12,808 bases of DNA, from NCBI GenBank assembly GCA_026395105.1, contig JAPLZH010000072.1, positions 1-12,808 on the forward strand. Reading direction: 5' to 3'. Shown piece by piece: positions 6,258-12,687 of the stretch (position 1 is its first letter; each line of letters opens with the position of its first letter). A program made the position numbers and the translations under genes. Under the pieces are notes generated by a model that was not told where the DNA came from, did no database searches, and was given only the letters and a program-made list of their open reading frames with translations. This DNA is from Candidatus Tayloriibacteriota bacterium. Its GTDB lineage: Bacteria > Patescibacteriota > Minisyncoccia > Phycocordibacterales > PALSA-1337.

Positions 6258-7235
6258 TTATTTGAATAGATCCATGAATTTCATCGGGTCTACTGAAACA
6301 TTATTTATCCAAACGCTTATATGCAAATGTGGCCCTTCTGCATAACCAGTCGCGCCGCTTAGTGCTATCTTTTGCCCCTTATTTACTCTATCGCCCACTT
6401 TCACTAATGATTTAGACAAATGCATATAAAGAGTTTTTAAGCCCAGTCCGTGGTCAATGATAATAGTTTTTCCATAAATAGAATAGTCCTGAGAAACCTG
6501 CACGACTCCTTCATTCATAGCAAAGACATCCGTTCCCACTTTCGCCTCGAAATCAGTGCCTTTATGAGAAATAGAATAAGCTCCAGTCTGCCTAAAATAT
6601 CCATAAGGATCTGTTACAGTAATTTTCTCTACTGGCCAAGAAAACTTTTCACTCCAGTAAGCTGTGGTAGCAGATGGAAAACTCGTAAGCGCAGCCTTTT
6701 CGGTGACCAGAGAAGCCACCAGCTTATCCTGACTAGCCTTCGTATTCCCGCCGAGCGAATCAGGAATACCGAGCGGAGCCTCTACTTTTTTCCTTAGACT
6801 AACTACTACTTTAGCTTCAGTCGAACTTCCATTAGTAAAATTTGCTATCACTTTAAAAGTTCCAACTTTTCCACTTAAGTCTATTCCTGAAATAGCAGTC
6901 ACCTTTTTTTCATATTCTAGGAAGCCGACTTTTTTGCCATCAAAAGTTATATTTTTAATAGTCGACGTACCAGAGCCTATATCCACTGAGATGAGAAATG
7001 GTTCTCCCTGAATAATTTTCACTGGAAAAACTGAGATTCCAGGAGATTTCAGATAAAGTTTTTCTGGCACTAAATCTTTCGTAACCACTACAGCAGTAGA
7101 TGGGCTCGTCTGTTTTTCAACTGTCACATGATCACTTTTTTCAATCTTCGTATTTTGAATACTTTTCGAAGCAGATAAAAGCCAGACTGTGATTATGAGG
7201 AGCAGAACCAAAAGCGCTATGAACGTTTTTTTCAT
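6258..7235 (-). CDS. M23-family (LytM/peptidase) zinc metallo-endopeptidase, membrane-anchored
   Basis: 325 residues. An N-terminal hydrophobic anchor (about 4-22) is followed by a beta-rich extracytoplasmic region (about 55-150) and a linker. The C-terminal peptidase M23 domain spans about 195-322. The zinc ligands are visible: H224-x-x-x-D228 in SHKGTDFEAK and H305 in GPHLHISVW, with H272 (LYMHLS) and H303 as further catalytic histidines, so the enzyme looks active. It should cut peptide cross-bridges of peptidoglycan during growth or division. It is preceded by its own TATAAT and followed after 44 bp by the FMN-binding gene. Any functional link to the redox cluster is only by position. Confidence 0.9.
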   Translation of the reverse strand: MKKTFIALLVLLLIITVWLLSASKSIQNTKIEKSDHVTVEKQTSPSTAVVVTKDLVPEKLYLKSPGISVFPVKIIQGEPFLISVDIGSGTSTIKNITFDGKKVGFLEYEKKVTAISGIDLSGKVGTFKVIANFTNGSSTEAKVVVSLRKKVEAPLGIPDSLGGNTKASQDKLVASLVTEKAALTSFPSATTAYWSEKFSWPVEKITVTDPYGYFRQTGAYSISHKGTDFEAKVGTDVFAMNEGVVQVSQDYSIYGKTIIIDHGLGLKTLYMHLSKSLVKVGDRVNKGQKIALSGATGYAEGPHLHISVWINNVSVDPMKFMDLFK

Positions 7236-7241
7236 TCATAT

Positions 7242-7247
7242 ATTATA
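7242..7247 (-). promoter_or_regulatory. Candidate -10 box (TATAAT) upstream of the M23 gene
   Basis: A perfect TATAAT on the minus strand is followed by six bases and the ATG at 7235, which implies a leaderless or nearly leaderless mRNA. There is no strong -35 hexamer at 16-18 bp. The box sits in the 60-bp gap after the preceding gene. Confidence 0.5.
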
Positions 7248-7295
7248 CTTCACTAATCAGATTTAGTCTTTTAAGGAAGCACTGGTACTCGACCT

Positions 7296-8177
7296 CTACT
7301 GAGTAGAAGTGGCTGTCGTAGCTGGAGTAGATGTCGCTTTTGGAGATATCTTAAGTTTTTTAAGTGCTGTCATAATCTTATTCGCATCTAGTCTAGCTCC
7401 CTTTAAATCCTGATTTGCTGTCTTAAGAGAAGTCTTCGCTAACTGAAGTGCTGCCTTATTCGCGTCAGCCTTCGTTTTATCACCCATATCTGGGACGAGT
7501 GGAGAAACAGCGGACATTGTATTCTGAACCTGGACCTTTGCATCTGCTATTTTCATAGTAAAGTCACTTACCAAAGACTGAAGATCAGTTACATCCTTAC
7601 CAGCTGCCTGTGCTTCAGAAATTCTCGCCTGTAATTTAGTACCGATATCCGTCAAACTATTTATGGCAGTAGCTATAGCATCACTAGTAGCTAAGACATG
7701 TCCCTTAGGAATCACTAGTGCATATATTCGGTATGATTCGGTTATTGATTTAACATCTTCTTTTAAAGCCATTAGGTCGGTATCTGCTGCGATTTTCGCC
7801 CTAAGGTCTGTTAGGCTCGTTATCTGTGCCTGAATATTAGTATTAATGGAGGTTTTATCTGCATCACTAACTCTTTTCATCTCACCTATGGAAGTTAGTA
7901 ATTTATTTAATCCCGCAATTCTTCGGTCGATCTCCTGCCCTGCCTTATTTTTCCCACTTTCCATAGCCTTTGCATCTTTTGCTAAAAGTTTTTCATTTGG
8001 AGCAACACCCCGAACACCAGAAACTTTCTTTGTGGAAGTGGCAACTGTAGATGTACCAGATACACCGACTCCATCATCATTTGCCAAAGCGACAGAGCTA
8101 GCCCCTGATAAGGCAAATAATACTCCGACGAGTAAAGCTGTACGTATGATAAATTTTTTATTCATATTATTAGACAT
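7296..8177 (-). CDS. Secreted helical protein of unknown function
   Basis: 293 residues, family not recognised. A signal peptide (about 1-32, cleavage likely after VALA) leads to a Ser/Thr-rich segment (VSGTSTVATSTKK), then a long helical region (about 62-270) rich in Ala, Lys, Asp and Thr with heptad-like spacing, and a Thr/Ser/Pro tail (PKATSTPATTATSTQ). The helical part suggests a coiled-coil or spacer protein on the cell surface. A second in-frame ATG at 8165 directly precedes the basic MNKKFIIR of the signal peptide and could be the true start. Only 17 bp separate it from the upstream small anchored protein, so the two are probably one operon and may work together. Confidence 0.65.
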   Translation of the reverse strand: MSNNMNKKFIIRTALLVGVLFALSGASSVALANDDGVGVSGTSTVATSTKKVSGVRGVAPNEKLLAKDAKAMESGKNKAGQEIDRRIAGLNKLLTSIGEMKRVSDADKTSINTNIQAQITSLTDLRAKIAADTDLMALKEDVKSITESYRIYALVIPKGHVLATSDAIATAINSLTDIGTKLQARISEAQAAGKDVTDLQSLVSDFTMKIADAKVQVQNTMSAVSPLVPDMGDKTKADANKAALQLAKTSLKTANQDLKGARLDANKIMTALKKLKISPKATSTPATTATSTQ

Positions 8178-8194
8178 TTATTAGTGATTTAATT

Positions 8195-8527
8195 TTACTG
8201 AGTAATAGGCTTATCATTTATACCTTTATCAACATTCGCTGTATTAGTATCGACTCCGCTTAGCTGTGTATCTATCGCCTTAAGGTCTTTATCTAGAGAA
8301 TCGTTAGAGATACCAGTCGGCGTCAAATCAACCTGTGGCTCCTGTACTACTGGAGTCTGATTAGGTGGGGTCTGATTCTGTTTCACCTGATTCACTGCGG
8401 GGGTCTCATTAATAGAAACATCTGCGGTACTTTTACCGTTTGATGATCCGCCGAAAATCATCCATAAACCGAGGATGATTATAACGACAACGATTATTGT
8501 AAGTAATACTTTCGTGATTTTAGTCAT
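8195..8527 (-). CDS. Small membrane-anchored exported protein of unknown function
   Basis: 110 residues. A TM helix (about 6-25) follows MTKITK, then a Gln/Pro/Asn-rich spacer (about 40-66) and a short acidic helical C-terminus (LDKDLKAIDTQLSGVDTNTA, ending NDKPITQ). No catalytic motif is seen. Proteins ending in a similar D-L-x-x-I-D-x-Q-L segment are, from memory, common in Parcubacteria-type genomes, but no function is known to me. It is the first gene of the long minus-strand run and stands 17 bp before the secreted helical protein. Confidence 0.65.
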   Translation of the reverse strand: MTKITKVLLTIIVVVIIILGLWMIFGGSSNGKSTADVSINETPAVNQVKQNQTPPNQTPVVQEPQVDLTPTGISNDSLDKDLKAIDTQLSGVDTNTANVDKGINDKPITQ

Positions 8528-8533
8528 AATTTT

Positions 8534-8562
8534 TAAATAAACTTTATAATATAAGTTTTCAA
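8534..8562 (-). promoter_or_regulatory. Candidate promoter for the 8527-8195 gene
   Basis: On the minus strand TTGAAA (8557-8562) and TATTTA (8534-8539) are spaced by exactly 17 bp, with six bases between the -10 box and the ATG. The -10 hexamer is imperfect. A better TATAAA sits at 8543-8548 but lacks a partner at the right distance. Confidence 0.4.
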
Positions 8563-8618
8563 TACCTTCCTATTTTACCACAGAAAATATATATGTGACA
8601 TGTGTGTGTAATAAACGG

Positions 8619-8652
8619 AAAACGCCGGACCATTAAAGAGTCCCAGCATTTT
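8619..8652 (-). terminator. Hairpin with flanking A/T runs, possible terminator
   Basis: Read on the minus strand, AAAATGCTGGGAC pairs with GTCCGGCGTTTT around a nine-base loop, using G-U pairs and one bulged G. Read on the plus strand the same positions give two C-A mismatches, so the structure is better for a minus-strand RNA. The T run is short. No minus-strand gene ends just upstream, so what it would terminate is unknown. Confidence 0.4.
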
Positions 8653-8661
8653 TCGTCTCAT

Positions 8662-8680
8662 GGTCAAAATGGTTTTGACC
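8662..8680. repeat. Perfect 8-bp inverted repeat (stem-loop or operator)
   Basis: GGTCAAAA at 8662-8669 and TTTTGACC at 8673-8680 flank a three-base loop. The near-symmetry suits either a dimeric regulator site or an RNA stem beside the hairpin at 8619-8652. Confidence 0.5.
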
Positions 8681-8819
8681 GGATTTTCACTAGATACCTT
8701 AGACATATTTCAGTCTATGAACAATAGATATTTTTCGCCGCATAATAGTTCATACTAAACTAGTAAAATTAAAAATCTTCGGCTGACTGCACCAAAGAAG
8801 AAAGAACTTTCGATGTACC

Positions 8820-8899
8820 TTGATCCCGTACTAGGATCAAAGCGCTTTAACACCCGTATATTTGTACGTATGTACTTTAAAAATTCTTACAGGATCAAA
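8820..8899. promoter_or_regulatory. Palindrome plus repeated half-site upstream of the 8931 gene
   Basis: TTGATCC (8820-8826) and GGATCAA (8834-8840) form a perfect 7-bp inverted repeat with a seven-base centre. The half-site AGGATCAAA at 8833-8841 recurs exactly at 8891-8899, where the -35 region of the downstream promoter should be. The 10-bp palindrome AAAGCGCTTT (8839-8848) overlaps the first copy. This arrangement resembles a transcription-factor operator, but no regulator is identified. Confidence 0.4.
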
Positions 8900-8910
8900 T
8901 TTACTTTTTG

Positions 8911-8919
8911 TGTTATAAT
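8911..8919 (+). promoter_or_regulatory. Extended -10 promoter (TGTTATAAT) of the 8931 gene
   Basis: A consensus extended -10 (TGn directly before TATAAT at 8914-8919) lies 11 bases upstream of the ATG. The expected start of transcription (about 8926) would leave a leader of only about five bases. There is no good -35 box. The 17-bp position is taken by AGGATC, part of a repeated motif. Confidence 0.65.
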
Positions 8920-8930
8920 ACTTCCAAAGT

Positions 8931-9971
8931 ATGAAAAAAATATTACCCATTCTAGCCTTTGTGATACTTACAGGAATCTCTATATCATTTGGAGCGAAAA
9001 GTGCTTTTGCACTATCCTGTACAGCACTCTATTCTGATCTAAAGTTAAATTCTACGAATTCCTCATCAGGTGGTGAGGTTACACTTCTGCAAAATTATTT
9101 ATTAGAAAAAGGGTATTTAAATACAAAACCGACCGGCAGGTTTGGTGAAGCTACACAGTCAGCTGTTATTAAACTACAGAAGGCAAATAATCTTCCAGCC
9201 ACAGGTTTAGTCGGTAGCATGACTAGAGCATTAATTAAAAAATCTAGCTGTCAAAATACTAATACTAGCAGTATTATGACGAGTAATATTTCTCAAATAA
9301 CCACAGCCGTATCTCAGCCTGCCGTATCTTTACCTACATTAAATGTATCGATAAATAAAAGTATTCCTGAAACAGTGACTTCTCCTAGAGAGGGAGATAA
9401 CTTAACAGCAGATACTAGTTATAATATTTCATGGATTAAAAAATCCGGTATCGTATATGATATTTTACTAGAAGATTCTACTGGATTAGGAATGGGATAT
9501 ATTATATCAGGTCAGTATCAAACAGATTCATATTCATGGAAGGTCGGACAAATATTCATATCCTCAGGCTGGGTCGGTAAAATGATGCCTCCAGGAAAAT
9601 ACAGAATTCATTTAAGAGAGAGCTCGATGAATAAGCCAGAACTAGATCAGGTAAGCGGACTCTTTAATATAGTGGAAAAACCATTATACATAAGAAATAT
9701 CCTTCCCACCTCTGCTGTAGCGGATGGAAATACTACTGTAGTGATTTATGGTTCGGGCTTTAATGAATTAACTGCGGTTCGCTTTGACGGAAGTGCAGAT
9801 AATAATGGCAGAATCATCACCCCTTCATATATATCCCCTGATAAAAAGATACTTCTTTTCTCTCCTCAGTCAAATATATACGCGGGTTCTCACAGAGTGG
9901 ATTTGATAAATATTTATGACGAAGCTTCTAGTACTCCTAGTAATAATGTAACCATGGACATCACTAAGTAG
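8931..9971 (+). CDS. Secreted peptidoglycan-binding protein with KNH-like and IPT/TIG domains
   Basis: 346 residues. A signal peptide (1-28, cleavage near AFA-LS) leads to a PG_binding_1 domain (about 46-104: VTLLQNYLLEKGYL, GRFGEATQSAVIKLQKANNL, TGLVGSMTRALI) that binds the cell wall. Cys30 and Cys107 flank this domain and may form a disulfide. After a Ser/Thr linker comes a KNH/Kre9-like beta domain (about 148-247, starting TSPREGDNLTADTSYNISW) and an IPT/TIG Ig-like fold (about 253-344, ILPTSAVADGNTTVVIYGSG). No catalytic site is seen, so the protein is likely structural or adhesive at the cell surface. It is the only plus-strand host gene and is transcribed alone, ending 18 bp before the convergent copper ATPase. 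Confidence 0.88.
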   Translation: MKKILPILAFVILTGISISFGAKSAFALSCTALYSDLKLNSTNSSSGGEVTLLQNYLLEKGYLNTKPTGRFGEATQSAVIKLQKANNLPATGLVGSMTRALIKKSSCQNTNTSSIMTSNISQITTAVSQPAVSLPTLNVSINKSIPETVTSPREGDNLTADTSYNISWIKKSGIVYDILLEDSTGLGMGYIISGQYQTDSYSWKVGQIFISSGWVGKMMPPGKYRIHLRESSMNKPELDQVSGLFNIVEKPLYIRNILPTSAVADGNTTVVIYGSGFNELTAVRFDGSADNNGRIITPSYISPDKKILLFSPQSNIYAGSHRVDLINIYDEASSTPSNNVTMDITK

Positions 9972-9989
9972 TAGCCGACGAGTTACGAA

Positions 9990-12275
9990 TTATCTAAACT
10001 TTTTTGCCTTTAAGCGAAGGGAATTCGTGACTACGGAAACGCTACTTCCGGCCATTGCTAAGCCGGCAAAGATAGGATTTAGGACGATTCCCCATAAAGG
10101 ATAAAGGAGGCCTGCCGCTACGGGGATGCCGATAATATTATAAATAAAGGCCCAGAATAAATTTTGCTTTACAGTTCGCATGGTAGCGCGGGATAATTCA
10201 AAAACCTGTATTAACTTATTCACATCTCCGTGTAAAAGAATAATTCCAGCGGATTCTATGGCCACATCAGTTCCAGTAGACATAGCGATACCGACGTCCG
10301 CCTGCATAAGTGCTGGATCATCGTTAATACCGTCTCCGGCCATTGCCACCTTTTTCCCTTCTGCCTGAAGTGCGAGGATTTTCCCAGCTTTTTCCGAAGG
10401 CAAAACCTCCGAGATAACAGTATCTATTCCTGCCTGTTTCGCTATATACTCTGCTGATAAATGATTATCTCCTGTAAGCATAATCACTTTAATGCCCTTT
10501 TTATGAAGTTTAGCTGTGATTTCTTTTGCACCTTCTTTTAAGGTATCACTTAGTGCTAATAGGCCGATTTTCTTTTCATTTACTTCGGCGACGATGACTG
10601 TTTTGCCCTGCTTTTGTAATTCCGTAATTTTATCTAAATTTTCTGAACCTGCCGGCTTATGAATATAGACATTTTTGCCTTCTATTATCCCCTTCACACC
10701 GATGCCTTCAAGTGCTAGAAAATTTTCCACTTTTTTAAAGGCAAAGTTTTCTCTAACGCCTTCGCTATTACCCGCGCCGAACTTTTCTTTTGCATTCGCA
10801 ACTATAGCCTCAGCGAGCGGATGTTCAGAAAGTTTTTCGATACTAGCCGTAAGCAAAAGGATTTCTGAGTCGCTCCATCCACTATCTAAAGAAATAATAT
10901 CAGTCACTTCTGGTTTTCCTTTTGTAATCGTTCCCGTTTTATCTAAAACCACAGTATCAATGCTATTTATTTTTTCGAGCGCTTCTGCATTTTTAATGAG
11001 AATTCCGTATTCAGCACCTTTGCCGATTCCGACTATGACGGCCGTCGGCGTGGCGAGTCCGAGCGCACACGGGCAGGCTATAACGAGAACTCCGACGAAT
11101 GAAAGTATTCCGTAGGAAAGTGCCTGTGAAAAGCCTAGTGCATGTGTGCCAAAAGTTAGCCAAAGAATTAAAGTCAAAAAAGAGATGCCGAGTACGACTG
11201 GCACGAAAATGCTCGAAACTTTATCAGCTAAATCCTGAATCGGCGCTTTAGAACCCTGCGCTTCTTCTACCATTTTAATAATTTGTGAAAGGACAGTATC
11301 TCTTCCCACTTTTGTGGCTATGAATTTAAAATGACCGTTTTTATTAAAAGTGGCCCCGACGACCAGATCTCCCACTTTTTTATCTACCGGAATAGATTCG
11401 CCGGTGATCATTGATTCGTCGACAGCTGACTGACCTTCTGTGATTTTTCCGTCCACCGGAATTTTCGTTCCGGGTTTTACTATTACCGTGTCACCTATTT
11501 GCACTTCGCTAATAGAGATTTCCATTTCTCGGCCATCTCTAAAAACGAGCGCAGTCTTTGCCTGAAGGGCCATAAGCTTCTGTATCGCCTCACCCGTTCG
11601 TGCTTTTGACCTAGCCTCTAAATATTTCCCGAGAGTGACGAAGCCGATGACGACTATAATTACATCGAAATACGTGTATTCCGGTAAGTGTAAAAGTATT
11701 CTGAGACTCGGAAATAGAGTTATAGCGGTACTATAAATATATGCGGTAAGAGTGCCGATTCCGACAAGTGTATCCATATTCGCTACACCGTATCTTAGAA
11801 ATCGTCCGACGCCTTTTATAAAAATCTGGCCAACCCAGAATAAAGTGATAGTGGAAAGTATTAAGCCGACTGTATTAAATACGTCCATGGAAATAGGTAG
11901 TTCTGGAATAGATGAAAAAGATTTAGCTAGAATATCCCAAATCATTATTATAAAAACGAGTCCGGCTACAGGAAAGGCAAATAAAACTTTGCTCTTCATT
12001 TTTTTCTCATCGTTCATTTCATGCATATCTTTCATATCATGCCCGCCGGACATTTCATGCTTACCATGATCCACAAAACTATAGCCAAGTTTCCCGATCT
12101 CTTCATTCATTTTCTCGACAGACACTTTTGCCGAATCGAAATCCACTTTTGCCTTTTCTGTAGCGTAATTTACTTCCACTCTTTTTATGCCGTCGAGTTT
12201 GGCGAGCCTGTCTTTTATAATGACAGCACAGCTGGCGCAATGCATCCCTCTAATTTTTAAATTTTCGCTTTTCAT
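9990..12275 (-). CDS. copA: Cu+-exporting P1B-1-type ATPase (CopA-like)
   Basis: Pumps Cu+ (possibly Ag+) out of the cytoplasm using ATP. The ATG at 12275 is preferred to the TTG at 12290, which lies inside the upstream gene, and gives 761 residues. The order is: one HMA domain with GMHCASC (10-16), a His/Met-rich linker (about 70-88), eight TM helices, actuator TGES (291-294), copper-channel CPC (401-403), phosphorylation site DKTGT (Asp445), SEHP (483-486), GDGIND (647-652), and the TM7/TM8 signatures Y-N (712-713) and MAGSS (741-745) typical of P1B-1. INDDPAL replaces the more usual INDAPAL. It lies 7 bp after the cupredoxin gene, giving a copper-resistance pair. Confidence 0.95.
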   Translation of the reverse strand: MKSENLKIRGMHCASCAVIIKDRLAKLDGIKRVEVNYATEKAKVDFDSAKVSVEKMNEEIGKLGYSFVDHGKHEMSGGHDMKDMHEMNDEKKMKSKVLFAFPVAGLVFIIMIWDILAKSFSSIPELPISMDVFNTVGLILSTITLFWVGQIFIKGVGRFLRYGVANMDTLVGIGTLTAYIYSTAITLFPSLRILLHLPEYTYFDVIIVVIGFVTLGKYLEARSKARTGEAIQKLMALQAKTALVFRDGREMEISISEVQIGDTVIVKPGTKIPVDGKITEGQSAVDESMITGESIPVDKKVGDLVVGATFNKNGHFKFIATKVGRDTVLSQIIKMVEEAQGSKAPIQDLADKVSSIFVPVVLGISFLTLILWLTFGTHALGFSQALSYGILSFVGVLVIACPCALGLATPTAVIVGIGKGAEYGILIKNAEALEKINSIDTVVLDKTGTITKGKPEVTDIISLDSGWSDSEILLLTASIEKLSEHPLAEAIVANAKEKFGAGNSEGVRENFAFKKVENFLALEGIGVKGIIEGKNVYIHKPAGSENLDKITELQKQGKTVIVAEVNEKKIGLLALSDTLKEGAKEITAKLHKKGIKVIMLTGDNHLSAEYIAKQAGIDTVISEVLPSEKAGKILALQAEGKKVAMAGDGINDDPALMQADVGIAMSTGTDVAIESAGIILLHGDVNKLIQVFELSRATMRTVKQNLFWAFIYNIIGIPVAAGLLYPLWGIVLNPIFAGLAMAGSSVSVVTNSLRLKAKKFR

Positions 12276-12282
12276 TTTTTTA

Positions 12283-12672
12283 TTAATCAATTACATTAAA
12301 GACTCCCGTGTACATACCCATTGAGCATGTAAACGGCATTTTCCCAGCTTTAGTCGGCGTAAATTCTAAAATATTTTCGCCTGAAGTGAGAGGCTTGGAA
12401 ATTCCAGCGCTTGGCATGGAAATATATGCCGCACAGGTAAACTGACTAACGCTGTTTATTTTCCACTTGACCGGCACACCTTTTTTAATAGTAAACTGCC
12501 GAGGGCTATATCCCCGCCCGTCCTGTGTCATTTCTACTATTTGCCTTCCATTTTCTATTTTTACTGTGCCAGAAATATCAGAACTAGCAGTTCCGCCTTT
12601 AGTATTTTTTCCAGAACTTTCAGGTCTTTCGAATGCCGGCCATGAAGGCAAAGTTATTCCGCTTAATCTCAC
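12283..12672 (-). CDS. Cupredoxin-domain protein, probably the C-terminal remnant of a TauE/SafE-cupredoxin fusion
   Basis: 129 residues from a GTG at 12672. The cupredoxin fold occupies about 30-129: Q-I-V-E-M-T-Q-D-G-R-G-Y-S-P, VPVKWKINSVSQFTCAAYI, and the C-terminal metal loop PFTCSMGMYTGVFNVI with candidate Cys and Met ligands. No signal peptide or membrane segment precedes it. The first residues (RLSGITLPSWPAF) resemble the junction after the last TM helix in fusions of a TauE/SafE-like membrane domain with a cupredoxin, known to me from CPR-type genomes. The IS end starts exactly at the GTG, so the 5' part was most likely cut off by the insertion and the GTG is fortuitous. It probably served copper handling with the ATPase, but as it stands it would not be exported. 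Confidence 0.7.
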   Translation of the reverse strand: MRLSGITLPSWPAFERPESSGKNTKGGTASSDISGTVKIENGRQIVEMTQDGRGYSPRQFTIKKGVPVKWKINSVSQFTCAAYISMPSAGISKPLTSGENILEFTPTKAGKMPFTCSMGMYTGVFNVID

Positions 12673-12687
12673 TACTGTCCGCTTAAT
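12658..12687. repeat. 10-bp direct repeat across the IS/host junction
   Basis: TCCGCTTAAT occurs at 12658-12667 in the cupredoxin gene and again at 12678-12687 in the IS end, 20 bp apart. It may reflect a preferred target resembling the IS terminus, or chance. Confidence 0.6.

Larger units (their letters stand above)
8528..8930. other. 403-bp divergent intergenic region with hairpins, no gene seen
   Basis: This stretch separates two divergent genes. It holds a candidate promoter for the minus-strand run at 8534-8562, a GC-containing hairpin at 8619-8652, a perfect stem-loop at 8662-8680, a palindrome and repeated half-site at 8820-8899, and the plus-strand promoter at 8911-8919. No tRNA or coding frame with recognisable content is present. 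The density of symmetric sequences suggests regulation from both sides or an unrecognised small RNA. Confidence 0.6.

Noticed and set aside
6450..6797. Plus-strand open frame of 115 codons inside the M23 gene
   Set aside because: Antisense to the conserved peptidase motifs, with no recognisable protein features.
7290..7305. Near-palindrome TCTACTGAGTAGA at the end of the secreted helical protein gene
   Set aside because: The loop would be a single base and there is no T run, so it cannot work as a terminator hairpin.
7846..8184. Plus-strand open frame of 112 codons opposite the secreted helical protein
   Set aside because: The minus-strand frame has a proper signal peptide and ordered layout. 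The plus frame is its complement, without supporting context.
8528..8930. tRNA, riboswitch or CRISPR in the long intergenic region
   Set aside because: No cloverleaf with a T-loop consensus, no known aptamer motif and no regularly spaced repeats were seen. The repeats found are single palindromes and one repeated 9-mer.
8813..9037. Plus-strand open frame of 74 codons crossing the promoter region
   Set aside because: It spans the palindromes and the extended -10 box and overlaps the signal peptide of the 8931 gene in another frame. Its translation is rich in Tyr, Phe and Cys with no family resemblance.
9972..9989. Terminator between the convergent genes
   Set aside because: The 18-bp gap has no stem and T-run arrangement. 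Any terminator would have to lie inside the coding ends.
10675..11115. Plus-strand open frame of 146 codons inside the copper ATPase gene
   Set aside because: It is antisense to a clearly conserved ATPase region (DKTGT to CPC), shows low-complexity Ser/Pro/Ile composition and has no domain. It is a shadow frame.
12276..12290. TTG start at 12290 for the copper ATPase
   Set aside because: It overlaps the end of the cupredoxin gene, and the ATG at 12275 directly precedes the HMA domain with normal spacing.
131..12672. Block mobilised as a classical composite transposon
   Set aside because: The two flanking IS ends belong to different families and each interrupts a different host gene, so they cannot cooperate as a pair of ends.
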